Notes: generated from the sequence alone by a model not told the origin. 6,835 bases of DNA from CAYTAP01 sp964435775 (GCA_964435775.1 CAYTAP010000163.1:1-6835), one strand, 5' to 3'. Shown: positions 1 through 5,826, counted from the first letter of the stretch. Translations and numbers: made by a program.

Positions 1-536
1 TGGGATTGGGCGTACCACATGTCCAGGTGCAGCACGAAGCTCTTGGAGTAGGGTTTGGGGGAGTAAAACTCCGGATACGGGTCACTCCAGTTGCCGAACA
101 TCCCCCGGTACGCCTTGCGGCGATGCAGGCGATAGACGTTGTCCAGCACATGCCCGGCCTCGTGGCGCATGATCCGCATGCACGAGCGGGTGGTTCCCCC
201 TTCGACTTCGAGCATCTGCTTTTTCTCCAGGGCTTTGAGCCGCGGATGCGCCAGGTAAAACGGAATCGCCATTCCCCCCATCCCATCGGGGGTGAACCAT
301 TCGGTGCTCAGCCAGAAGTACGGGCGGTATTCGATGTCGTGCGCCGCCAGTTCATCCCAGAGCCGCTGAATGCACGGTTGCAGTTCCGTCTCCTCGAGCT
401 TGATCTCGAGATCGCGGAAGCGGACCTTGAGCAATTGTTCGTCGGGAAGGTCAACCCACCACAAGGGCTTGCGGCGACCCGCGCGACCTGCCCTGGCTTC
501 AGTCGTCCTGCGATGAACGGAGCTTGTGGTTGGCAC
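1..536 (-). CDS. putative zinc-binding metallopeptidase, C-terminus cut by window edge
   Basis: The 178 visible residues carry an HEAGH zinc-protease motif at about 125-129 (numbered from the GTG start), followed by the segments DNVYRLHRRKAYR, FGNWSDPYPEFYSPKPYS and VLHLDMWYAQS. This resembles my memory of a family of putative zinc metallopeptidases in which the two His ligands and the catalytic Glu of HExxH are followed, after the YAQS segment, by a DFAETFA-type third ligand; here that part would fall just outside the window. The first 25 residues are basic, low-complexity and probably disordered; no signal peptide or membrane segment is seen, so the protein is probably cytoplasmic. Substrate unknown. 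The start is chosen as GTG 536 because a consensus AAGGAGG lies 11 bases upstream inside the longer frame; the alternative ATG at 569 overlaps the stop of the upstream oxidoreductase gene by one base (TAATG) and would add 11 residues. The close spacing implies an operon with the oxidoreductase gene. Confidence 0.75.
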   Translation of the reverse strand, partial: MPTTSSVHRRTTEARAGRAGRRKPLWWVDLPDEQLLKVRFRDLEIKLEETELQPCIQRLWDELAAHDIEYRPYFWLSTEWFTPDGMGGMAIPFYLAHPRLKALEKKQMLEVEGGTTRSCMRIMRHEAGHVLDNVYRLHRRKAYRGMFGNWSDPYPEFYSPKPYSKSFVLHLDMWYAQS

Positions 537-547
537 GGGTGTTGAGT

Positions 548-554
548 CCTCCTT
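548..554 (-). promoter_or_regulatory. Shine-Dalgarno AAGGAGG inside the 5' end of the longer metallopeptidase frame
   Basis: On the minus strand AAGGAGG is followed by 11 bases and then an in-frame GTG (536-534). It lies downstream of the ATG at 569, so if used it moves the start 11 codons in. The spacing is longer than the optimum, so the ATG start by coupling to the upstream stop is not excluded. Confidence 0.55.
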
Positions 555-568
555 GGCGGGTCGGGCCA

Positions 569-1588
569 TTACATGTCGGCCACTGTGATTCGTTTTCCAC
601 TGCGAGCGCTCTCGATGGCCGCCAGCACCATCGCCAGTGAATGAATGTTGTCGTGGCACTCGGTCTGCGGGCGTTGGCCGGTGCGAAGGTATCGCAACAT
701 TTCACACAACCCGCCGTGCATTTCGCTGGCCTCGACGGGTACGGGCGAAATGCCCAGCGCCTTGGTGGGTCGGATGAAACCTCCCGCCCCGACCGGCGCC
801 TCGCCGACGGGATCCCGATCCCCGGCGTAAATCAGCGTTCCACCGTCCCCAATGATTCGCCAGTCCCCATGCCAGCTTGTCGCGCATCCTTCGGCGCACC
901 ATGAACCGCGATACGCGAATCGCACCCCATCCTCCATCTCAAACAGGCAATTGGCCGCCACGTCCCCCTTGTACCATGATCCCTTTGGATTGAACTCTTC
1001 GGCGTACACGCGCACCGCGTTGCGGCCGCAGAACATGCGCGCCAGGTCGAAATGGTGAATCGCCATGTCGAGGATGAGCGGGCTGGGCATTTCGTCCCGA
1101 AACCCGCCGAAATGCGCCCCCAGGAAAAAATCGCAGTTCAGGGTCGTCACGTCGCCGATCCGTCTGTTGGCGAGGGTGGTTGCGATCGTTCGATGTCGTG
1201 TGTTCCATCGCCGCGACTGGCTGACCATGTAAAGCTTGCCCGTTTGCTCCGACGCTTCCAGCATCCGGCGCGCCTCATCCATCGTCGTCGCCATCGGCTT
1301 TTCGCCGATGACCGGAAATCCCGCGCGCAGCGACTTGGTCGTCACCTCGCAGTGGACGCCGGGGGTGGTGAGGTCCAACACGAAATCGGCCTTCACCTCC
1401 GCGAGGGCCCGGGCCAACTCGGTATGGATGGCCACATCTCCCAAGCCGTATTTTTCGATTTGTCCGCGCGCCGCCTCCTCGCGCAGTTCCACGATGGCGG
1501 CGACGCGAACCCCTTCCAGCTTCAACGGTCCAAACCACGCATTGGAAATGCCGCCCGCCCCCACCCCGATCACCCGTTCGTTCGCCAT
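569..1588 (-). CDS. Gfo/Idh/MocA-family NAD(P)-dependent oxidoreductase
   Basis: A 339-residue protein of usual family length. Residues 8-15 (GVGAGGIS) form the glycine-rich turn of an N-terminal Rossmann fold; EKPMATT at 96-102 holds the EKP motif whose Lys sits at the active site; DMAIHHFDL (174-182) matches the conserved His/Asp segment of the C-terminal substrate domain; the C-terminus (CHDNIHSLAMVLAAIESARSG) is the usual last helix. Members oxidise, reduce or rearrange sugars, cyclitols and related compounds with NAD(P) in the cytoplasm; the substrate cannot be told here. The frame stays open upstream to an ATG at 1789, but the extra 67 residues have no family resemblance and contain the candidate promoter, so I start at ATG 1588; ATG 1594 (two codons earlier) is equally possible and neither has a clear Shine-Dalgarno. 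First gene of a likely two-gene unit with the metallopeptidase. Confidence 0.9.
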   Translation of the reverse strand: MANERVIGVGAGGISNAWFGPLKLEGVRVAAIVELREEAARGQIEKYGLGDVAIHTELARALAEVKADFVLDLTTPGVHCEVTTKSLRAGFPVIGEKPMATTMDEARRMLEASEQTGKLYMVSQSRRWNTRHRTIATTLANRRIGDVTTLNCDFFLGAHFGGFRDEMPSPLILDMAIHHFDLARMFCGRNAVRVYAEEFNPKGSWYKGDVAANCLFEMEDGVRFAYRGSWCAEGCATSWHGDWRIIGDGGTLIYAGDRDPVGEAPVGAGGFIRPTKALGISPVPVEASEMHGGLCEMLRYLRTGQRPQTECHDNIHSLAMVLAAIESARSGKRITVADM

Positions 1589-1625
1589 GACCATCCGTTG
1601 CACGAGAAGCCCCGCTTTGCGGCAA

Positions 1626-1653
1626 ATCGTAACGCATCCCCCATGTCGAGCAA
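1626..1653 (-). promoter_or_regulatory. candidate promoter of the oxidoreductase operon
   Basis: On the minus strand TTGCTC (1653-1648) and TACGAT (1631-1626) are separated by 16 bases. Transcription would start near 1619, giving a leader of about 25-30 bases and excluding the far-upstream ATG at 1789. Judged by eye against the sigma-70 consensus. Confidence 0.4.
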
Positions 1654-1664
1654 CATGTCGAGCA
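1642..1664. repeat. tandem direct repeat of 11 bases at the -35 region
   Basis: CATGTCGAGCA occurs at 1642-1652 and again, exactly, at 1654-1664 (period 12). It overlaps the candidate -35 box of the oxidoreductase promoter, so it could be a pair of regulator half-sites. No regulator gene is adjacent. Confidence 0.45.
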
Positions 1665-1753
1665 CATTGCAGCCATGCCGCCGGCATTGATGACCATACC
1701 TTCAAGCGAGCGCTGTACCCGTCGGCGCCCTGTCGCGAAAGTAGATGAAAGGA

Positions 1754-1780
1754 TTGGATACCCGTCATCATTTGTAAAAT
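1754..1780 (+). promoter_or_regulatory. weak candidate promoter for the pseudopilin-like gene
   Basis: TTGGAT (1754-1759) and TAAAAT (1775-1780) are 15 bases apart, shorter than ideal. It would give a leader of about 80 bases that contains a C-rich then G-rich stretch (1796-1815), able to form a short hairpin ahead of the ribosome site. Confidence 0.3.
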
Positions 1781-1853
1781 GTCAGCCAATCACCTCCCCC
1801 TCCCCATCCAGGGGGTTTTCACGTCGTACCGGGCCGGTGGGGTATGCCGCGTC

Positions 1854-1862
1854 AGGAAGGAG
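1854..1862 (+). promoter_or_regulatory. ribosome binding site AGGAAGGAG that fixes the pseudopilin start
   Basis: AGGAAGGAG ends 6 bases before ATG 1869. It selects this ATG over the upstream in-frame ATG at 1779, which lacks such a site and would add 30 residues before the prepilin leader. Confidence 0.75.
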
Positions 1863-1868
1863 CAGGCC

Positions 1869-3071
1869 ATGCGTCGTCTGCGTTACAGTCCTTCGTGTTG
1901 CATGGAATCCGCATTCACACTGGTTGAGCTGCTGGTGGCGATTGCGATCATCGCGCTGCTGGTGGCGCTTCTGCTCCCGGCGGTGTCCAGCGCCAGGCGA
2001 CGGGCCGATGCGCTGGTGTGCATGGGAAACCTGCGGGCAATCGCGCAGGCGATGAGGCTGTATGCGCTGGAGAATCACGGGTACATCGCGGGATCGGGTT
2101 TGACGAGCGGGCGGCATTTGTGGAAGGCGGTCGGATCGCAATGCGTCCCGGCCGACGGGATCAGCATCGATCATTGCCCGGAGGTGAATGAGCCGTGCGA
2201 TTACATCGGCCCGCTGGCGCGCGAAATGAACATTCACGCGCCCGAGCTCGATGGCACGGATGGACGGGCGCGGTTTCGTTTTTATTGTCATCTCAAGCAG
2301 TTCAAGTGCCCGAGTTACGACGCGGTGTGGACGCCCCTGGGCGGCGTCGCCAGCGAAGGCGCCCAGCCGGCGCTGAGCTACAACACCGCGATGGCGTTTT
2401 TGAACGTTTCATGGGAGCAATATCCATACAGCGCATCCAACGGTTTCGCGGGCAATGTGACGATTCCCACCCCGCAGCGCGACAGCGCGGGCAATCCATA
2501 TCCCAACAGCGCGCATTGGCTGGCGCCGGCGGGATACACCCCCAGGGTGACGCGGGTGGGGAACGCGGCGCATAAGATTTATGTGGCCGATGGCGCGCGT
2601 CACACGGTGTACACCATCGGCGGCGACGCCATGATTCACGGGCCGACCTATGCTCTTGAAACGGATCCCCGGCTTGTGAAATGGAGCGATACCATGTTCA
2701 GCGACTACGGCGCGTTTGGAGGGTTGTCGCAGTCGTACAACCGCGCGGCCGTACCGGGCAACGCGGCCGCCGGCGAGCATTACGCGCAGGATGCCCGCTT
2801 GCTCGCGTATCGTCACGGGACACGAGAGCCATTTCAGCCGGCGGGCGCTTATCGCATCAACGCCGCCTTTTATGACGGCCATGTTGAAAGCCTCAACGAT
2901 TTCGACGCCTGTGATCCATCGCTCTGGCTGCCGCGGGGAACCAAACTCTGGAATCCCACCCGCGGCGCGACGGGGGAGGTTCGGGCGGGGTGGAAAATCG
3001 TCTGGAGCGACTATCAGCGCAAGCGACTTGCGGGAAGTTGGGGGAGCGGGACGTTCCTGATGATTGATTGA
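1869..3071 (+). CDS. type II pseudopilin-like protein, prepilin N-terminus and DG-type C-terminal motif
   Basis: The 400-residue product has a class III prepilin leader: a basic 15-residue leader, then FTLVELL with Glu20 as the conserved mature Glu5, a hydrophobic helix to about residue 37 and a charged SSARRRADALVCMGNLRAIAQAM segment. It is expected to be cut by a prepilin peptidase and anchored in the inner membrane by the helix. The residue before the cut is Ala15 rather than the usual Gly. Near the C-terminus RHG (His316) and FYDGHVESL (Asp336-Gly337) recall the prepilin-associated H-X9-DG domain common in planctomycetes and relatives, but 19 residues separate His and Asp here. The large middle part is Cys-containing (for example DHCPEVNEPC and FYCHLKQFKC) and unassigned. 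The length is far above that of a major pilin, so a surface or secretion-linked role is more likely than a pilus subunit; the family's function is unknown. Convergent with the next gene; no pilus assembly genes nearby. Confidence 0.88.
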   Translation: MRRLRYSPSCCMESAFTLVELLVAIAIIALLVALLLPAVSSARRRADALVCMGNLRAIAQAMRLYALENHGYIAGSGLTSGRHLWKAVGSQCVPADGISIDHCPEVNEPCDYIGPLAREMNIHAPELDGTDGRARFRFYCHLKQFKCPSYDAVWTPLGGVASEGAQPALSYNTAMAFLNVSWEQYPYSASNGFAGNVTIPTPQRDSAGNPYPNSAHWLAPAGYTPRVTRVGNAAHKIYVADGARHTVYTIGGDAMIHGPTYALETDPRLVKWSDTMFSDYGAFGGLSQSYNRAAVPGNAAAGEHYAQDARLLAYRHGTREPFQPAGAYRINAAFYDGHVESLNDFDACDPSLWLPRGTKLWNPTRGATGEVRAGWKIVWSDYQRKRLAGSWGSGTFLMID

Positions 3072-3138
3072 ATCCGGCATCTCCGACGTACGTGCGTTGG
3101 GGACACGATGCACCGACGCGCCGTCACGCGGGGGCGCA

Positions 3139-3858
3139 TCAATGGTTTCGGAAGATCAAGACGTAGGCCAGAACGCCAAGGGCGTTGAAGAGGGTGATGA
3201 GCGCCACCTTGCCCGTCGCGTTGCGCAGGGGATCGGGCAGGAGGTTCAACGGGGCGTTGAGCCACACCAACGGGCGGAGGGGCCAGGGGACCGGAGAATT
3301 GTCGTCTTCGTCGAAGAAGGGATTCGAGTCGCCGTCGTCAACAGCGACGGCGTGGAACTCGTCGGCTGCCAGCATTGCGCGGGCAGCGGCATCGGTGTCT
3401 TCAGTTCCGCCGGGGAAATCCGGATCATCGCTGACGGATTGCACCGATGCCTGCGTGAAGTCCACATCGTTCAGATCTTCACTTTTCAAATGAACCGCGG
3501 CGGCGAGTGTGGCGTCGAGATCGGCGGCGTTGAACTCCTGCGATGCGGCGGCGGGTTCAACTGATGCGTCGCCAGCGGGCTCAGCGATGGGGGATGCGGC
3601 TTGATGTGCTTGTGCCGTTTGGGGCGATGACGATGCGGCGGCGGGGTCAACAGGGGAATGAGGATCGCCCGCGGCATCCTGATCGGCTGTTGAAGTGGCA
3701 GAAGTCGGTGGGGCGGATTCGTCGGCATCCTCGGCCAGGAGACGGTCAATCTCGTCGCTGGCAAGCTGGGACAACAGATCGTCGTTCCCCGCGGCCGGGC
3801 CGTCGGGTATTGCAGTTTCGTCCAGAGGATCGGGCAGGTCCACAGCAGGGGCGCCCAT
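3139..3858 (-). CDS. hypothetical acidic low-complexity protein with one C-terminal membrane segment
   Basis: I do not recognise this 239-residue protein. Residues 1-190 are rich in Asp, Glu, Ala, Pro and Ser and are probably disordered. A short motif at 26-43 (DDLLSQLASDEIDRLLAE) resembles the LSQDEIDALL segment at the start of flagellar switch proteins FliM/FliN, but nothing else of those proteins follows. Residues 191-215 (PWPLRPLVWLNAPLNLL and on) form a compact aromatic/Pro stretch just before a hydrophobic helix at about 217-236, and the tail is only RNH. The layout suggests a tail-anchored inner-membrane protein with a large cytoplasmic acidic arm, or a membrane-bound adaptor. The ATG at 3858 has GGAG five bases upstream (3867-3864) and a good promoter further up (3922-3950). 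It stands alone: convergent with the pseudopilin-like gene and divergent from dapF. The even coding pattern and conserved-looking C-terminus argue it is real. Confidence 0.75.
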   Translation of the reverse strand: MGAPAVDLPDPLDETAIPDGPAAGNDDLLSQLASDEIDRLLAEDADESAPPTSATSTADQDAAGDPHSPVDPAAASSSPQTAQAHQAASPIAEPAGDASVEPAAASQEFNAADLDATLAAAVHLKSEDLNDVDFTQASVQSVSDDPDFPGGTEDTDAAARAMLAADEFHAVAVDDGDSNPFFDEDDNSPVPWPLRPLVWLNAPLNLLPDPLRNATGKVALITLFNALGVLAYVLIFRNH

Positions 3859-3921
3859 GAGAACTCCATTCTCCCTTCGTGTTCGGCATCTCCATCGCCT
3901 ACATCGACAAATTGCGCGGAC

Positions 3922-3950
3922 ATCTTAACCCTCATTCCGCATCGTCGCAA
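3922..3950 (-). promoter_or_regulatory. candidate sigma-70 promoter of the acidic-protein gene
   Basis: On the minus strand TTGCGA (3950-3945) and TAAGAT (3927-3922) are 17 bases apart, the best promoter match in the window. Transcription from about 3915 gives a leader of roughly 57 bases containing the GGAG ribosome site. Confidence 0.55.
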
Positions 3951-3970
3951 ATCGCAGGGGAAAACTGAGT

Positions 3971-4129
3971 GAACAACAAAGACACGAAGAACACGAAGCG
4001 GCGCCTGAAACACGCGGCGAAGTCGGCAGGCGAGGTATTGCATTCACAAAAAAAAATAACAAGCGCGATTGCCGGGCTGCGCAATGCGTCGATGAACCGC
4101 TTCGTGGTCTTTGTGGCTTCGCGGTTCAA
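3971..4129. repeat. dispersed inverted repeat of the ACACGAAG type with long loop
   Basis: The left arm (3971-4001) contains ACAAAGACACGAAG and then ACACGAAGCGG, a 9-base period. The right arm (4097-4129) read on the minus strand gives CCGCGAAGCCACAAAG and then ACCACGAAGCGG, so the arms are imperfect inverted copies about 95 bases apart. I recall similar CACGAAGACACGAAG-like palindromes as common intergenic repeats in environmental bacterial genomes. No transposase is present. Confidence 0.6.
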
Positions 4130-4145
4130 TTTTATCCTTTTCCTG

Positions 4146-4181
4146 CGCCCCGCTGCCGGCATGGCTTTGAGTCGCGGGGCG
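4146..4181. repeat. 8-base perfect inverted repeat just upstream of the dapF -10 box
   Basis: CGCCCCGC (4146-4153) and GCGGGGCG (4174-4181) are exact inverted copies around a 20-base spacer. The right arm ends two bases before the -10 box, covering where a -35 element and spacer should lie, so it is placed like an operator. The GC-rich content makes chance occurrence possible. Confidence 0.4.
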
Positions 4182-4183
4182 GC

Positions 4184-4189
4184 TACAAT
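4184..4189 (+). promoter_or_regulatory. dapF -10 box, likely leaderless start
   Basis: TACAAT ends 8 bases before ATG 4198, so transcription would begin within a base or two of the start codon. No Shine-Dalgarno lies between. No good -35 is seen at normal spacing (TTGAGT at 4167 is only 11 bases away). Confidence 0.5.
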
Positions 4190-4197
4190 TTTCAATC

Positions 4198-5088
4198 ATG
4201 AAGTTCACCAAGATGCACGGGATTGGCAATGATTACGTCTACGTCAACGGCTTTGAGGAAAAGGTCACGGACCCGGCCGCGCTCGCCCGGCGGGTCTCGG
4301 ATCGCCACTTCGGGATCGGCGGCGACGGGCTCATCCTGATTCTCCCCTCCGACCAGGCCGATGTGAAAATGCGGATGTTCAACGCCGACGGGTCGGAATC
4401 CGAGATGTGTGGCAACGGCGTCCGTTGCGTGGCGAAATATGCGTTCGATCACGGACTCAGCCGCGCCAACCCGATGGCGGTCGAAACAGGGCGCGGCGTG
4501 TTGACGCTCGATCTGCATGTGGAGAACGGCCTGGCCGAGCGGATCACCGTCAACATGGGCCAGCCCATCCTCGACCTGCCGCGCATCCCCGTGGATGAAA
4601 AACACCTGCTGCTCAAAAATGGCGCGGCGTGGGATTTCAACATCTCACCCAGCGAGGAGCGGGGGAAAATCGCCGTTCAGCTTCAGGCGGTGGAACCGAC
4701 GACGCTCAGCGCTGTTTTTGTGTCGATGGGCAATCCCCACGCGTGCATCTTCATCGAGAACATCGAGTCGCCGAACATCAGCTATCTCGGACCGATGGTG
4801 GAGCATCACAAGGCGTTCCCCCGGCGGATCAACGCCCATTGGGTGCAGGTGATCTCGCGGCAGGAGGTCATCATGAGAACCTGGGAGCGGGGCAGCGGCA
4901 TCACGATGGCGTGCGGCACGGGCGCGTGCGCGGTGTGTGTGGCGGGGGTGCTCAGCGGACGGACCGGGCGAAAAATCCTCGCGCATCTGCCCGGCGGCGA
5001 CCTCACGCTCGAATGGCGCGAAAGCGACAACAACGTATACATGACTGGTCCGGCGGTGGAGGTGTTTGAGGGGCGGATCGACGGGTGA
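4198..5088 (+). CDS. dapF: diaminopimelate epimerase
   Basis: DapF interconverts LL- and meso-diaminopimelate in the cytoplasm, the next-to-last step to lysine and the source of the peptidoglycan cross-linking residue. The 296-residue protein begins MKFTKMHGIGNDYV, the classic DapF start with Asn11. The two catalytic cysteines are Cys71 in EMCGNGVRC and Cys239 in ACGTGACAV; substrate-binding elements are also present: Asn62 (FNADGSE), GNPHA at 178-182, Asn212 (RRINAHW) and ERG at 230-232. The segment before the second cysteine reads GSGITMACG where many family members have G-E-T-L, so Ile stands at the usual Glu position. It is about 20 residues longer than the E. coli enzyme; the extra length probably lies around residues 140-170. 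The ATG is supported by the conserved N-terminus, although no Shine-Dalgarno is present. It stands alone on its strand, convergent with the TspO-like gene 21 bases away. Confidence 0.97.
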   Translation: MKFTKMHGIGNDYVYVNGFEEKVTDPAALARRVSDRHFGIGGDGLILILPSDQADVKMRMFNADGSESEMCGNGVRCVAKYAFDHGLSRANPMAVETGRGVLTLDLHVENGLAERITVNMGQPILDLPRIPVDEKHLLLKNGAAWDFNISPSEERGKIAVQLQAVEPTTLSAVFVSMGNPHACIFIENIESPNISYLGPMVEHHKAFPRRINAHWVQVISRQEVIMRTWERGSGITMACGTGACAVCVAGVLSGRTGRKILAHLPGGDLTLEWRESDNNVYMTGPAVEVFEGRIDG

Positions 5089-5109
5089 AGCGGATTGCGG
5101 GTTGTGCGA

Positions 5110-5601
5110 TCACGCGTGCCCGCCGAAGTTGAGGCGGACGAGCTTGCCGTTGATGATGACGAGGTAGCCGACCCAAATGAGGCAGGGGAGGACGACCAGC
5201 GCCGCCCGCCCTGAAACGCGCGCGAGCGTGATGAGCAGAAGCGCGACGGCGAACCAGAGGAAAATGATCAGCTCAAACGCGGCGATCAGCTCGTGGCGGG
5301 CGAAGAAGACATAAAACCACAAGATCGCCAGCAGCGCTTGAAAAAGAAAAGCGCCGAGCGCGATGCGGACGTTGTCGGGGGGAATCACCCTCCGCCACGC
5401 GATGAACGCGCCCAGACTCGACAAAAGACACGAGACGAGCCATCCCCACATGAAAAGCGGAGCTGTCGGCGCGATGGACGGAAGCGCCAAGCTGCTTATC
5501 CATGTAACATGGCGATGCGCCAGGACAGCTCCGGTCCCCGCGACGATCAGGCCGACGGCCAGTGAGAGCATCAGACGAACGAGGTCGGGCAGACGAGCCA
5601 T
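5110..5601 (-). CDS. TspO/MBR-family membrane protein, divergent
   Basis: A 163-residue protein with five hydrophobic helices (about 9-28, 48-70, 79-100, 105-127 and 134-152), the normal size and topology of TspO/MBR (translocator protein) tryptophan-rich sensors, which bind porphyrins and other ligands in the membrane. The fit is clearest in the last helix: LPCLIWVGYLVIIN then LVRLN (138-158) keeps the spacing of the family's P-Y-L-x-W...L-N...L-N pattern, with Pro139, Trp143, Asn151 and Asn158. PSIAPTAPLF (41-50) followed by Trp52 and Trp54, and Gln88 to FF (99-100) also fit. Differences: Cys140 replaces the usual Tyr, and Ala92 stands where QLALN normally has Asn, so ligand binding may differ. 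ATG 5601 gives a natural length; the frame runs back to ATG 5697, but that adds 32 unrelated residues and reads into a dispersed repeat. A candidate promoter sits directly at this start. Confidence 0.8.
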   Translation of the reverse strand: MARLPDLVRLMLSLAVGLIVAGTGAVLAHRHVTWISSLALPSIAPTAPLFMWGWLVSCLLSSLGAFIAWRRVIPPDNVRIALGAFLFQALLAILWFYVFFARHELIAAFELIIFLWFAVALLLITLARVSGRAALVVLPCLIWVGYLVIINGKLVRLNFGGHA

Positions 5602-5608
5602 CCATTGC

Positions 5609-5636
5609 ATCCTATTCGCACGGGGTTTTGCGACAA
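5609..5636 (-). promoter_or_regulatory. candidate promoter of the TspO-like gene, leaderless layout
   Basis: On the minus strand TTGTCG (5636-5631), 16 bases, TAGGAT (5614-5609), then 7 bases to ATG 5601. The start of transcription would fall at or beside the start codon. The AGGA inside the -10 could alternatively be read as a weak ribosome site 8 bases from the ATG. Confidence 0.45.
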
Positions 5637-5680
5637 AGGGGGCACTATTTTCCCAAGGTCTTTCAATTCTGTATGAAATC

Positions 5681-5759
5681 GAACCACAGATGAACACGGA
5701 TAAACACGGATGGAAATAACCTGCATTGATCTGCGTTGATCTGAGTTTATCTGTGGTTC
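5681..5759. repeat. 31-base imperfect palindrome of the ACAGATGAACACGGAT type
   Basis: The left arm (5681-5711) and right arm (5729-5759) match as inverted copies at 25 of 31 positions, with a 17-base loop; three of the six mismatches would be G-U pairs in plus-strand RNA. The outer 11 bases (GAACCACAGAT) match perfectly. Each arm repeats with a 10-base period (ACGGATAAAC on the left, TGATCTGCGT on the right). I recall such ACCACAGATGAACACGGAT palindromes as widespread intergenic repeats in environmental bacteria. It lies between two divergent genes, and no transposase is nearby. Confidence 0.8.
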
Positions 5760-5778
5760 ATTTTCTGATGATATTACG

Positions 5779-5818
5779 CGACGGCGGAGAATTGAATAAT
5801 TCTGATTGTTTTCCGTCG
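5779..5818. promoter_or_regulatory. nested inverted repeats upstream of the TIM-barrel gene
   Basis: An inner pair AGAATT (5788-5793) / AATTCT (5798-5803) with a 4-base spacer sits within an outer pair CGACGG (5779-5784) / CCGTCG (5813-5818). The site ends 8 bases before the candidate -35 box, a fitting position for a regulator. Short arms mean chance is possible. Confidence 0.35.
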
Positions 5819-5826
5819 GCAATGGT

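Larger units (their letters stand above)
3859..4197. other. intergenic region between the acidic-protein gene and dapF
   Basis: This 339-base gap between divergent genes has no convincing coding frame. It holds, in order, the leader and promoter of the minus-strand gene (3859-3950), a dispersed inverted repeat (3971-4129) whose loop contains a run of nine A (4048-4056), an 8-base inverted repeat (4146-4181) and the dapF -10 box (4184-4189). Confidence 0.7.

Noticed and set aside
6..545. Open plus-strand frame of 179 codons opposite the metallopeptidase
   Set aside because: It mirrors the real minus-strand gene in GC-rich DNA; its translation shows no domain, while the opposite strand shows a clear HEAGH protease.
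1052..1690. Open plus-strand frame of 212 codons opposite the oxidoreductase
   Set aside because: Shadow of the Gfo/Idh gene, rich in Arg, His and Pro with no recognisable motif.
2409..3113. Open minus-strand frame of 234 codons opposite the pseudopilin gene
   Set aside because: Antisense shadow; no ribosome site or motif, and the plus-strand gene has strong motifs at both ends.
3072..3138. Possible bidirectional terminator (GCGCC 3118-3122 / GGCGC 3133-3137) between convergent genes
   Set aside because: Only five pairs with a 10-base loop and no T-run on either strand; not distinguishable from chance in GC-rich sequence.
5681..5759. Short-period repeats considered as a CRISPR array
   Set aside because: Units are 10 bases with no spacers between them, and the arms are inverted copies; no cas genes in the window.
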